The notes below the pieces were generated by a model. It did not search any database, had not been told where the DNA came from, and worked only from the letters and a program-made list of their open reading frames with translations. This document shows, piece after piece, positions 23,817-36,261 of a DNA stretch of 64,000 nt (within the stretch, counting starts at the first letter, position 1; each line of letters opens with the position of its first letter). The stretch lies in the NCBI RefSeq assembly GCF_036785885.1, contig NC_092320.1:14013557-14077556 (forward strand), in the 5' to 3' direction. The position numbers and the translations under genes are program-made. This DNA is from Coffea arabica. Its lineage: Eukaryota; Streptophyta; Magnoliopsida; Gentianales; Rubiaceae.

Positions 23817-24663
23817 TTCTTATTTATATCCATTTCAGAAATAGAACTAGTAATTGCATTTAAAAAAAAATGAAAAGGAAATCATATGCCCTTGATCTTC
23901 ACTCGGTGGTATGAAGTTGAGATACATTTCGTTACAGTATTTCAGCAGATGAAGGCAAGTTTCGAAAATCAGAGCAGAAAGCTTGGCTATCTGAGAGTTA
24001 TTGTTGCCCTGCTCTTCTAAAGGAACAAAAGACCTGGTGCACTGACATCTCTCCTGCAGAGTATTCCTGTTCAGCTGAAAGATTTGCTTGATGAAAAGTG
24101 TCAGATAGCCTTTCGGCCTTTTCTTTGGCTGGTCTAGAATTTGGAAACAGTAAGATCTTGCTCAGCCTCGGATCCATGATGTGATATCAGTTGGGGTGCT
24201 GTATAGATTTGCAGTTGCATGCATCATTTATATTGATGAATATTAGAGGAATCAGGTTTCAATTTTCTCAAATTTCATACTCGGTGTATATGAGACATTT
24301 AATGTGTATACCATTGTGCTGTAGTGTTAATACAGTTGGAATGAAAGATATAATAGTGCTCATTAATGATTCAGTATAGAGATAGTAGTACTCGTTTAAC
24401 TCTTTAGAGCCTTAAAATTATTCAGGTCACTTGAGAGAAGGCAAATCTGTATCAGCAGTACACTATAATGTCTTAGCAAAACTATCATGCAAATAAAGAC
24501 ATTTATTGCAATGATCCCAATCTACATTCCACTCAAACAAATTAAAGAACTCCTGTAAAAAAATCAAAAATAACAATCTGGTCTCATGAAGCCAGATGGA
24601 GCAGGAATAAATCCTCTGGAGCAAGTTAAATTTTAAGGCATCATATCTGTGATCATGAAGATC
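23817..24663. other. Intergenic: 3' flanks of two converging genes
   Basis: The APO gene (+) and the small membrane-protein gene (-) converge here. The interval should hold both 3' UTRs. A long 3' UTR for the APO gene is plausible through about 24400. No other frame is supported (24191-24379 is random). Confidence 0.5.
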
Positions 24664-24666
24664 TTT

Positions 24667-25047
24667 TCAGGTACGAGGACGGGTGTTTTCAGGAGTAGCA
24701 GTTCCAGTGGTAACTCTGGCAACGTCAAGAGCAGTGGCTTCGGGCTTCTTGTGGGAAAACAGCGTAAAATAAGCCAACGTAGCAACACATGCAAAACCAG
24801 CCATAGCCATTCTGGCTGGACAATAGGGCAACTTTCTTGTCTGATGGAGTACCTCTGAACTATGCTGTGGCGAAGGTATCTTTGGTGATGCCTGGCTTGC
24901 CCCTGCCCCTGCCCCTGCCCCCGCCTCGGCGGTCGGTTGCCCCATAATGGGTGTGGCTACCCCAGCTGCCGTCATGGCTTGCTGACCCCGTGGCGGAGGT
25001 GCCTGGAACCTCCCTGATTGATTATTGATTCCTGGATTTCCTGCCAT
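24667..25047 (-). CDS. Small single-helix membrane protein of unknown function
   Basis: One uninterrupted exon of 126 residues, read from an ATG at 25047 down to a stop at 24667. Residues 1-70 are low-complexity (Gly/Ala/Pro/Gln), including an (AG)4 run encoded by a CCCTGC-type repeat. A single hydrophobic helix lies at about 81-98 (AMAGFACVATLAYFTLF), after the basic segment HQTRKLPYCPARM. A short tail KKPEATALDVARVTTG follows. I recall similar small plant proteins with this RKLPY..P.RM..helix..KKPEA.A.DVA..TTG pattern, but none with a known role. The strong conservation I would expect in the helix and tail argues that the frame is real. A TATA-like CTCTATTTATTC on the minus strand near 25155 gives a leader of about 80 bases. 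Localisation (mitochondrion or plastid membrane?) is open. Confidence 0.75.
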   Translation of the reverse strand: MAGNPGINNQSGRFQAPPPRGQQAMTAAGVATPIMGQPTAEAGAGAGAGASQASPKIPSPQHSSEVLHQTRKLPYCPARMAMAGFACVATLAYFTLFSHKKPEATALDVARVTTGTATPENTRPRT

Positions 25048-26716
25048 TGCGTGAAAACTTTTGCTCTAGCTCTTCACCTCTAGCAAATGTGCATGTGGTT
25101 TTGTTGTCTTGGACAAAAATAATAATAAGATGGATGCCAAGCCAAGGTGTGAAGAATAAATAGAGGATAAAACGTATTCATCTTTCGGACAAGTGGAAAA
25201 CCATAACTGCAGGAAGAACAATTTCGACAATTGGCACCAAATGAGTTCAACCGAAAAACATTGCAAGATCGAGTGATTTTTATCCACGAAAGCGGTAGAA
25301 TAGTTCTATTTCGGGACTTATTACACACTATGCTACGCTTCCGCACAAAACTGATTCATACCAACTTTACACGTGTCTCCCTCCCTACACTCACCTTCTT
25401 CTTTTATATTGTCCATTTTGGTGGTCTTAAATCTTGCATATGCGTGTTTGTAGAAAGGAGGATTATTTGTATGAATTTTTGGATTATGCCGTGACACTTT
25501 TTTTTTGTAACGTGATGTATATATTATAAAACATTAATTAAAAAATGTGCTTTAGCAAAATTAGATATATTATATTATATACCTTTAAATTAATCTCATT
25601 TGTACACCATATTCACCTTGACATTCGGTCGCCATGAATGATGAGTGCTAATCATTGAATCTCACGTCATGCTTTTGCAAAAATAGAGAGCGGCAATATG
25701 TACCCTAACTTGAATTATGCTACATTTTTTAAAACAAGTAATATAAATTTTGTTTTTAAACTTGACTATATTATTTATTTATTTAAAAGTATGATAAAAT
25801 GAAATTAAATCTTCTATTAATATCTATATATTTATTATATATATCTTTCTAAGTATAATAATTAGTATCTAAAAGCATTCTATTATATATTTTATGTATA
25901 TTAAAATTACTATTTTATATTTACAAATATTAAATTAGTACTCACCGGTTCAACCAGTGACCCAGTCCCTCTGCCGGCTTCCTTACTGGGCCGAATTTAA
26001 TAACTAAAAGTTGTATAAGAGTTGAGTGCTTTTGTAGATTAATCCAGTTAACTTCTTTTTTTTTTTTTTCCGAAACAAACCATTCTATCAAAATACTTAT
26101 CAATAATTCTTTCCTAAATGCCTTCACTATTAAAAAAATCCATCACTATAAGGAAAGGTTATGAATGCGATCCGCAATTTTTAACGAAAGGATTGATAAT
26201 TATATATGTAAGTATCTTTGCATTTCTAAGAATGAAATTTATAGTCAATTACGCTACTTAATATTTTCCTTTTCAAGAAAAAAAGGTGACAATGAGAAGA
26301 TATCTATGTCGTTTCAAATTTTCATTGTTTTGTGATGAAATTAACGGTGTAGTTGTTTATTATACTATTATGTACAAATAGAATTGAGTAAAATGAGATT
26401 TGGATACATATATACATAAAATAAAAGGGTGAGATGGAGGAAGTATTTCATAGTAACAATACTAGTATAGTATACAATGAATAAATACATTAGGCATAAA
26501 AAAAAAAATTAGAGAATAAACACATTGGAGCTAGCTAGTATATATTGTCAGTTTCGTCATGTCCCAAGTTCGAAAGGTCTACTATTCCACTACCCCTGTT
26601 CTCTTCTCATAATCTATTCCTCTGCTGCATAGATTTCATCAATTACCCAAAACCTCGCATTCAGATAGCTGCTTTTCTGTGTGAGTGTGTGAGAGAGAGT
26701 GCAAGGGAAAGGGACA
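25048..26716. other. Intergenic, divergent promoters; no gene seen
   Basis: Divergent flanks of the small membrane-protein gene (-) and the LPAT gene (+). The middle, about 25500-26540, is very AT-rich and shows no definable element. Short frames at 25231-25494 and 25942-26127 are not supported. A CT-rich leader and GTGTGTGAGAGAGAG run lie at 26680-26700, just ahead of the LPAT start. Confidence 0.5.
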
Positions 26717-28535
26717 ATGGTAGTCTCATACCAGTCTTCATCCAAGTTCGCTAATTTCCAGTTCCATCCTTCCCCTCCACTCGACCATTTCCGTAAGCCC
26801 CCTTCCTTCCCCACTTCACATATTTCTGTGTGTTGTATATAGTATATACAGTGAATATATCTTCAACTCTTTCTATAATTTTTGTGTTTGATTGTCTTTG
26901 CGGCTTTGGTTCTGCTCTTTTTTTTTTCCAGGTCAAAAACCAGCTGGGTTTTTCCTCTGCACCTCTGTTCGCCCTGTAATTCCTCGTCCATCAATTTTGC
27001 ATCTTTTCTGTGTACACACATACACACACGCAAGCACACACTTATTGGTGTTGTAATCATTTTAATTGGAATCCATTGTTTTTACCCATGTTTAGATAGC
27101 TATATATGTATTCAATTCTGTGGGGGAGATAGCTAATGAGGAAGGGGTTAAAGGCTGATTATTATGCTTACTACTAATTATTTGAGAGGGAACGAAAAAA
27201 GTTAATTTGTGGAAGTTAATACACACACAGATATATATGCATGTATGTGTATATATATACATTGGTTAGAGATGAAAATATGAGTTGTTAGACATTGATT
27301 ATTACAAATTTAGTTGGCGTTGGCTTTTTGAATGCTAATATGACATGACGCTTGCTCCCTTAGGCGGCTTGGTGGTTGATTTCTCAAATTGAATTTGGAG
27401 ATAGAAGTTTCCCAATTGAAGTAGAAGTTATGTTTTGCTAGTCATGTAGCATTTGATTTCTGTTTTCTTGGTAAGAATTAGAGATTAATATTTAATGTTG
27501 TGCTTCAAATTTAGCCAATAAGGTTTGATTCTACCAGTTTTGTGGTTTTTAGAATTTAGTAGAGCTCTCAAGACTGGATTTTCAGCATATTGTCGGGTAA
27601 CGATGATGGAAGCGTAATAGTTGCAATTTTGTCAGGCGTGTTGTCCACATTGAACTTGAGGGATCGTTGTTGTGACATGCATTTGACTGCATTATGACCT
27701 CAGAAGTCTAGGTAACAAGATTCCATTCAAAATTAACAATTCTAATAATGAAGGTTAATACTGTCAGAGGCCAAAAAAGTAACTTTTCTGTCATTTGTCC
27801 TAACATGGAAGTAGTTTATGGAATACCTTTTACATTTTGAAATATTTGAATCTGGTATTTGCATAAGTTTTGGATTGATTAGTAGCACTTTAGCCCTGCA
27901 AACCAAGTTCACTTGAATTTGTTTGTGATCCTTCCTCATTCTTTTATCTCTGAGTGCTCTTCTATTGGAGAGAATGTGGAAGAAATATAGAAGAAGAACA
28001 CCTTTATTTTCTCTTTTGTAAAATCTGATTCAGCTTGTTTGATGACCAAACCCTTGTCCTATACATGCGATAGTTATAAATTTGAATGCCTACACGGAGA
28101 AGATTAAAATTGTTTGTAAATGTAGAATCAAAGTAACATGTTCCGTGGCCTTTTGTTTTTCCTATAGGAGAGCATGTGGGCTATGTCAAACATATGATAT
28201 GATGTGAACTAAGGGTCCTCGTGCCTTGGCCAACAGTAGAATTATTTTGTCTGTGGAGGCAGCCAAAGGCTTTGTGCACTGCTGCTATGGTGGCTGTGCT
28301 GTCACTTTAATTTACTATATCCGCTCACATTTACTCCCAGCTGGAACCAGAAAGCACTTACTCTTTAAATGGCACCTTATAAATGACATATTGATAAGGC
28401 ACATGGGATTTTTAACACTAATCCATCTTTTAGAGCAAGCCTTTTGTTCGACTGACTTGGATGTCTGCCAATTTCAAAATTAAAGAGGATCTCTGCTTTT
28501 GGCTTTGTGTTTTGTGTGTGTGTGTGTGTGAGAGA

Positions 28536-28573
<38 letters not shown>

Positions 28574-31500
28574 CTCTGCTTTAAATCCTGTTTGATTCTT
28601 TATGCAATTTATTGGCAAATGCGATCTCTATATTTCATTCAAAAGGTAAATGTATAACTTCTCATTTCTATGACTACTACAAGGTGCTAATGCTATTTAG
28701 AAACCCAATTTCCTGCCACACAAAGATACTGCTGTCAATGAGATTTTTGACTGTCTTAACTGCATTCATCTACAGAAGTCAAATGCTCATAATAGATTCC
28801 GCTTTGGTCTTTTTCCTCTCAAACATTCTACTTGGAGAATTTCAAACATATGTAAGTTCATTCTGGACATACATGATTGTCAAACACTCCTTAACTATTA
28901 CTTTCACGTTCTGTAATGCATCTTCTTGATTGATGTATGTCGTGACTGTGTTTCTGTTCCCTAAAGTAACAGCCTTGTCGTGTTACTTACTGATTATTTA
29001 TGATGTCAGTTTCAATAATGTTGATTTTCTTTTGTTAATTTGTGTGAGCTGCCAAGGCTTTTTCTACTCTTTCTTTTCTTGTCAGTGGATTTTGCTGTCA
29101 AGTTCTTGAAATTTGCAGTGACACCTTTATCTTCCTATTTGAAAATATTTTGTCTGAATAGTACAGTATTCTTTGCTTTTACAGCTGATTTAATTATTAT
29201 TATATGAATTGTATAACAAATACACTGCAATAAGTTGAAAAGCAGCTTGCAATAAGGTTTCCATTTTAATTTTTACCATATAAATTCATGATAGTCCCAT
29301 GTTGGAATACAACATGATAGTTTCATTCAATTTGCTATTCAGCTGCATCTTTGAATTAAATTACCTAAGAATCATTAATTGAGTTACTTTGTGTTATTTG
29401 TCAGACTAAAGTCTGAGTTTAGATTTTGCATCCGAATAAGATAAATTTCATGAAGTTGTCATACTTGATCTTTTTGCTTGTGTCTAGCTGGAAACATCTT
29501 GCAAACTCTTGTTTATGATAAATCATAAATTCCATAAGAGCTATAAAGATGATTTTGATCCAACCTCTTAGAAAATTTGACTGGGAGATGGATGGTGATA
29601 GCAAACCTAGTCAAACTTTTAAAATTGTTTGAAATTGGATGGTGAATTGGGAAATAGGAAATATATTAGATTGCAACGTCATTTTTGCCCAAAATGATGT
29701 CTTCACTCTGAAAGTCTCGGTCATGTATTGAACCAATGATTGTACTGAGTTTCCCATGCATATCTGGATGAAATCTTGAACTATTATAAGGGTTTCTTCT
29801 GAAAGTTATATTCTTTGTGAGGCATTAGTCGTGGAGCAGTGAAAGTGAGTACTAAGGTTTTTGTGAAGAGTACTTGCTGTTTCTATAGAGTAATACTGGC
29901 TCAAAATATTCAAAAATCATGAGTACGAAAAATTTTGCTTATAACTAGATATAAAATTTGATTTCTGTATCACATATCACCTGGGGCTTTCCCTAAAAAT
30001 TTAATTATCTATAGAAATATGGCTCATTGGAGAGTAAAGAAATTGCTGAAAGTATGAATGTAGAGATATTAAGCATGTAGTAAGTTTGTCATTACAGTAG
30101 TATTCTTATAATTTTGAGTGTCCTGTCTGCTTCTGTTTCTCTGCCTGTGCTCTGACTTTTAGAGATCGTATCCACTGCCTTACATATGATTTTCAAGGTA
30201 TATATATTTATGTTTGTGCGTATGTGTAGATGTGATATCATTCTTTTTTGTTCATAACAAAGCCCAGTTATCGTACTTTCCATCCTTTCTTTACTATCTC
30301 TTCGGCATTCTTTCTTTGCAATAAAACTGAACTTTGGGCATTGAAGATCTAATAATTTGTCTATTTTCATACTAAATTTTTACAGATGATTTTACAAGTA
30401 AAAGAAGGTGTGCTCATGCATCTCGGTTATCTTTTTTCCCTGTCGAGAAGTTTTGTGGAGTATATGATGAATGTGTTTCAGATAGGTGTAAATTGTCAAG
30501 ATGCATCATTAGATCTGATATTTCTGCCAGTTGTTCTGCTAGTGCTTCCTATCCACTATCAGGTATATTTTCAACGTCTTCTGTTATATTTTATTTTTTT
30601 TTCCAACTTTAACCTTTTTTTCTTCATTCTTTTGTTTTTGGTTGCAGAATCTCAGGCAATCTCAAAATTCAGAGGAATTTGCTTTTATGCTGTAACTTCT
30701 TTTGTTGCCATTTTTTTGTTTGTGCTGATGGTGGTTGCACATCCTTTTGTGCTCTTATTTGATAAGTATCGTCGTAAAGCACAACACCTCATTGCTAAAG
30801 TCTGGGCACTCTTGACTATTTCTCCGTTTTTGAAGATTGAATTCGAGGGTTTGCATAATCTTCCTGCCAAGGATGCTCCTGCTGTATATGTGTCCAATCA
30901 TCAGAGTTTTTTAGACATATATACTCTGCTTACTCTTGGGAAAAGCTTCAAATTTATAAGCAAAACTTCTATTTTTCTCTTTCCCATTATTGGATGGGCA
31001 ATGTATTTCCTGGGCACTATTCCTTTGAAGCGCTTGGACAGCAGAAGTCAACTGGTCTGTTTTTCCTTCTGCTTATAACTAATGTTCTTGGAGTTAGCTC
31101 TGCTATTTTTGATAGAACTGTTGTTTGTTTACTTCTGGTTTTGAAGTTATATTGTCTTTCCATTTTTGTTTTCCGTTAATTTGATTTAAAACTTGCAATT
31201 TTGGCACACTGATCAATTAGTTTGTGAAATCAGGATTGTCTTAAGAGATGCATGGATCTTGTTAAGAAAGGAGCATCTGTTTTCTTCTTTCCTGAGGGAA
31301 CTCGGAGTAAGGACGGGAAATTAGGCACTTTTAAGGTGAGCTGCATTTTAGAAATTTCTGCTGCTTCTATAGAAAAGCACAATACTATAAGCATCCCTTT
31401 TAGAGATTCTGGTCATGTTGATTGTGGAATGATATATTTGCATTTAGATAGATGAGGTACTTTGCTTCTTTAATTAGTAATAGTGAGTAATGTTAGACAC

Positions 31501-31846
31501 TTGGAATCAATCTTATATATATATCTTTTTCTCCATTTTTTTATTACCCAAGTTTGCTAATTAGTCTCAGGTATGCAAACATTCCCAGCTATAATGCCAT
31601 TCTCATTCTGGTGTTTTATAGAAAGGCGCATTCAGTGTTGCTGTGAAAACTGGAGTGCCCGTGATTCCAGTTACTCTTATTGGAACAGGCAAGATAATGC
31701 CTGCAGGAATGGAGGGTCGACTAAACCCAGGAGGAATTAAAGTTGTCATTCACCCACCCATCGAAGGAAAGGATCCTGATTTCCTGTGCAGTGAGGCCAG
31801 AAAGAAGATTGCAGATGTGCTAATTCGTGAAGGTTATGAAACTTAA
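26717..31846 (+). CDS. LPAT1: Plastid 1-acyl-sn-glycerol-3-phosphate acyltransferase (LPAT1/ATS2-like)
   Basis: Model: 26717-26792, 26932-27009, 30386-30562, 30648-31054, 31234-31335 and 31622-31846, in total 1065 nt and 354 residues, close to the family length. The enzyme acylates lysophosphatidate to phosphatidate at the chloroplast envelope, the second step of the plastid glycerolipid pathway. The PlsC signatures are intact: NHQSFLD (about 194-200, NHx4D motif), FPEGTRSKDG (265-274) and VPVIPVTLIGTGKIMP. A hydrophobic helix lies at about 124-148 (YAVTSFVAIFLFVLMVVAHP). The first ~100 residues are Ser/Arg/Cys-rich (IIRSDISASCSASASYPLS), as in a transit region. Exons 3-6 are firm. Exons 1-2 are inferred from position, phase and composition. 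The exon-2 donor (TTTTCT|GTGTAC) is weak, and the joining intron is 3.4 kb. Confidence 0.88.
28513..28570. repeat. Compound (GT)n(GA)n microsatellite inside an LPAT intron
   Basis: About nine GT units run into more than fifteen GA units, broken once by GGGA. It lies within the 3.4-kb second intron. Confidence 0.9.
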
Positions 31847-34800
31847 TGCAACAGGAATTTTTCTGTACTGTCTTAGTGTGAAATCTTTCTTGTGGAGCAA
31901 CGGAGTGCTAGCTCAAAGGTATGAAGATATGAACTTTATCATCCTCTGATCTCTCTTGCTTTGATGGTTTATATTGATTTAACTGAAAACAAGTTACAAG
32001 CATTTTCAACCATGTTTAGTTCCTCTTTGGAGAATTGCTTCATTTAGCATATGCGAGTCTGTTTCTCTCCCTCGACTCCCCCATCATGTCAGGGCCGGAA
32101 AGAAGATGGGCATAGATTATCTCTAATGGTATAATAAATAAACGGAAGGGTTGCTGTCACAAATTGTAAGACAGTTACAACTCTATGTATGAAATGTCAG
32201 TTTTAAAGAGATGTGCACTGACATTAGATATTTAATCTGATAGACATGAGGTGCTCTCATTTCAGATTCAGTGGTGAGCTTATCTCTTAGAATAATATTC
32301 TCTCTGTCTCTACCATCCCTTCCCTTCTGCCCTAGTAAAGATCCAAAATATTTATCTGCACATGCTCCACTTGTTCCTTTTTTCCCTTGATTTTATTGTC
32401 TGGATTCTGAAGTTTTGAAGTTCCATTCAGTATACAGACATCATATATTTGCTCATGATTATTGATTTATTTATGTTGGTCTTTTCTTCATGTGCTTTCT
32501 GGGGGTTGGGTGTTGATCTTCAACTTTAGCCTAGAAATTCTTGATCCTTTCTGCTTGTGTTATTTTGCGATATGCTAATAATCTCCAGCTTCTTGAACCA
32601 TTTTAGATCTAGTTTATTTCTCTCTTGTGCAAGTGTGGAGATTGCTGTGCCGAGTATTGTCTAGGAATTCGTTAGTGGTTGCCTCCCTTTCATCAAACCT
32701 GTTTCTTTCTGCTTGGTTTATTTACTCCAGAAAAGCTGGAGGAGAAGTGCAAATAACCTGTAACATGTCGCTTAGTACTTTTCTGTTACTAGATTTCTTC
32801 TTGACTTGAATTTATTTGGGAGGGTCACTATGTTCATTAAAGTCTCTTTATTTTATAGAACTGCCTCAAACCACACACGTGTGGAAGAATGTTACTTTGA
32901 GGTCTTGGCGTCAATCTGATGTTAAATCAACTCAATGATGGATATTCCTTTGCAAGTTTAATGAAAACGTACTGCCAAGAAGAAAAGAAGTCTGTTTATT
33001 GTTTCTAATTATTCGACGTACTGTCTATACTAAAAGCCTAATTACTCATATCATCTTGTGTTCCCCTTGTGCAGGTTTTTTTTCGAATCTTAACTATTTG
33101 ACCAAACTTTGAGGAGAATCTGAATCTGAACTTACTTCCGGTCGGCTGGTGAAGCTTTTATTTCCACCATATACTAACTGCAGTAGTGTTGCTTCCGAGA
33201 GAGAGAGCTTGTAGATTTCCATCTTGAGTTACATTTTTGGTAAATTCCGTGGTACCCTGCTTTTCCCATGGCTGAATGGCTAGTATCCTTTTAACATGTA
33301 ATCATCATGATTTTCATGTGACTGAAATTATTTGTTGCTTGTAAATGTGAAGATATAGTAGTTTGCCGGCCATGAAATCGGCACTTGAAATCTTAAACAT
33401 AGAGAGACACTAACGTAGAAAACTTTACAGCTTTGGCCTTATTTGGGATTTTTCTACAAATTTAGCTACCAGCCATTTTAAGTTTCAAGTTTAAGAAATG
33501 GCGGCCATTTGTAGACTTCTTTCAGTTTAATAGGCATTTACCAATTTAATCTCATTGATGTCTTCTGGTTTGAACTTACACTACCTCATGTTTGGACATT
33601 AGGTAAGTTTGTCGTCCTAGAGAATCTCAACTGCTCCATGGTAAAAAAGACAATTACTGATGACTTCTCTCATCTTTCAAGTGTTTCAGAGTATTCAATG
33701 GAAACGAATGTACAGCAACCTTAAAGTTTTGTGTTGCAGGGACTTGTTATGATAGAATTTTCAGAAGAGTAGAGAGTCTAAATCCCTGAGGCCATCATTG
33801 AAGATGGCTGGCAAAAGCATTCATTTGATCTCTTTGGCAAAACCAGCCCAACCTCCACTCCTCCCTCTGATTTCCTGCACTTTTCAAAGGACATTAGTCG
33901 TCCCCAATGCAAATGGTCAGATTGGATGGTAAGCGGCAAGCGCGGAATCACGGATTGCTACCTTTGACTATCTTCTTCAGTTACCATTGTTGAAACCTTC
34001 TGCACCCCCAGTTTCTTAGCTGATGGCACAAAGTTCCATTAACATTAACCTCCTCTTGTCAAAACTTTAAGAAGTTACGGAATTCTGCACCAGGCTATTA
34101 TTCATTTTGGATCTCTGGGCGAATGATCGCCACTAAGACTTACAATTATTGTTCTCTTAAGGGAGTCGGATTGGATGTCCTGGTACGTACAAGTTAAGCA
34201 TTCAACTGTTCATGAAATTGATACTGCCCTCTACTAAAATTAATCATGGCTGCCGGTTACCATAGTCCAATTTCTAATTCAGGATATGCTTTGATACCTT
34301 TTCATACCAGGAAAAAGCAAAGGAGATAAGAAAAGAGGAGACAAAAAATTAGATGTAAATTGCCTAACATTAATTACTCTATCAGGATAACATTGCAGGC
34401 CTACAACTTTTCCTTCAAATGACATTTGGAATTCTTTTTTTTTATACTTCTATATATATTTATATTATTTGATTCTATATCATATATTTCTAATTCTAAT
34501 TAGGAATGATTAGTTCCTTAAATTGGCCAATATTACACCAATAACCCGATCCACAATCAACTGCAATTGAAGCAGTGCCCACGCTTTGGTACTTTTATAT
34601 CTTGTAGATTTGGTTGAGGTAAATGTCATTGGACAATGAATCCTAATATACATTGAAGTTTTTCTTTCTTTATACAATAAATTCAACGAAGTTCGAAAAT
34701 TAGACCAAAGAAAAAAGAAGAGTGTGAATATTTTCTGGACAATGATGATGCTGGTAATTAGGAAGTATGACTTCACCCCAAGAAAAAATTGTATGCAGGA

Positions 34801-35160
34801 GATCAAGAAAGAAGGCTGTAGTCTTCCCCCTCCCCCCCAAAAAAAAAACAGAGAGAGAGTTAAGGACATGTGAGTTTGAAGGTTACAAATTATTCTTAAC
34901 TAAAAAAATAGAAAATAATACCTAATTCTCCAACAACCCTTACATTTTATTTCTCAATCCCATGTCTTTTAGACAAACACACAAATGTTTAAAATCTCAA
35001 AAAACAGAAAATAACAAAAGAGAGAGTTTTACTTATGTTTATATCTTTCAAAATTACATTATTATCTATGATACCACTAGAGTCCTTAGAGAAAAAAAAA
35101 ATACTTATTTATTTAGAATAAGCTTTGCCCGATTTGTAGTCAATGTATTCTTCCCATCTT
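31847..35160. other. Downstream of LPAT; no confident gene
   Basis: The start is the LPAT 3' UTR. Splice-like borders further on (TGTGCAG|G near 33074, TGTTGCAG|G near 33739) hint at a long spliced 3' UTR or a separate transcript. One stretch, 33782-33967, reads as a 61-codon open frame of fairly protein-like composition but has no start codon or known motif (see findings). From about 34300 on the DNA is AT-rich and featureless. Confidence 0.4.
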
Positions 35161-35429
35161 AGACCGTCACACATTTGCATTTTTCTACGGCCTCAAGCCA
35201 GACAAGTACGTAGAAGAACCGCTGCCACAATTTTAAAGGTGCAACTCGTAGGGTGGAGGAAATGAAAGGAACGGACCGTCACTCGTTTGCACTTTTCTAC
35301 GGCCTCAAGTGAATGGAACAGACCGTCACTCGTTTTCAATTTTCTTCTGCCACAATTTCAAATGTGCAAATCATGGGGTGAAAAGAATGAAAGGAAAAGA
35401 ACGCACTCGTTTGGATTTCTCTAAAACCT

Positions 35430-35455
35430 TAGGGATGGCAATGGGGCAATTCTGC

Positions 35456-35506
<51 letters not shown>

Positions 35507-36208
35507 TACAAAAGTAACAAAATCCCTAACTGTTCAAGATATTTTTAGTTAGTATTTGAAAATTCTTTCTCTCTCCTGTTAGTTCTCAAAAATGCTTGGA
35601 CATACGAGGAGAGTTTTGCTTTTCGTATAGGCTTGCTTCTGATTTTTTTGTGTTTCATGTACTAGGCTTTTGTGTGCATAAATTTCTGAGTTGTTCAATC
35701 CTTTTAAATAGCCATGGATATAACTTATTATGGTGGGGGTCATCTTTAACTAATTAGTTCAGGAGACCTGTAAATGCTATTACTTAATGAAAAAAGTTTT
35801 ATGTTGTTGTAAAGCTATGTTGTGACTTTGGATATGAATCTCTGGCATCTTATGTACTAATACTCGTTTTACGGCAATTAAATGGTTTAAGATTTTAGTA
35901 TTATAAAAAAAGATAGCCATGGATATATGTATAATGCTGAAATAACTCCAAATGATATATTTTGGTCAGGAGATGGGCTAGTAACTAAAAAGCCAGATAT
36001 ACATAGAGGGGCAATCAAGTGCAACCTAATAAAAAATTCAGTGAATTATTGTAAATGAACATTTTATGATAAGTTGATTTCTTTTCTCGCGGGGGAAACG
36101 GGGCAGGGGTGGGGGGCAAGGGACGGGGGATAGGGCAGGGGACGGGGGAGTGATTTGACAACAGGGCGGAGGATGGGGGAAGGAACCCCCGCCCCATTGC
36201 CATCCCTA
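35430..36208. mobile_element. Non-autonomous hAT element (family B, copy 2), 779 bp
   Basis: Its terminal repeats are perfect over 18 bp: TAGGGATGGCAATGGGGC and the inverse GCCCCATTGCCATCCCTA. The flanks are TAAAACCT (35422-35429) and TACAGCCT (36209-36216). The intact dioxygenase exon at 57.35 kb has TACAGCCT at the homologous position, so the left copy of the 8-bp duplication has simply mutated twice. The right end is G-rich (GGGGGACGGGGG-like runs). A 43-bp (TA)n tract lies at 35460-35502. No coding sequence. Confidence 0.9.
35460..35502. repeat. (TA)n microsatellite within the hAT element
   Basis: An uninterrupted alternating TA tract of about 21 units. Confidence 0.95.
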
Positions 36209-36261
36209 TACAGCCTCAAGCCTGCCAGACGACCACTGCCACAATTCTGAATGGAAAAATC

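Larger units (their letters stand above)
35164..36240 (+). pseudogene. Repeated fragments of a 2OG-dioxygenase last exon
   Basis: Bases 35168-35236 read HTFAFFYGLKPDKYVEEPLP and then a stop, closely matching DSFAFFYSLKPDKWVEPLP in exon 3 of the dioxygenase gene at 57.3 kb. Shorter copies of the same exon piece begin near 35276 (CACTCGTTTGCACTTTTCTACGG), 35321 (CACTCGTTTTCAATTTTC) and 35404 (CACTCGTTTGGATTTCTC). The copies are joined by a repeated GTGCAA..GGAATGAAAGGAA linker, which indicates local tandem duplication. The last copy is split by the hAT element at 35430 and resumes at 36209 (TACAGCCTCAAGCCTGCCAG). All copies are truncated and non-functional. Confidence 0.85.

Noticed and set aside
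28226-28483. 85-codon frame inside the LPAT intron
   Set aside because: No motif, and not needed for an LPAT model of family length.
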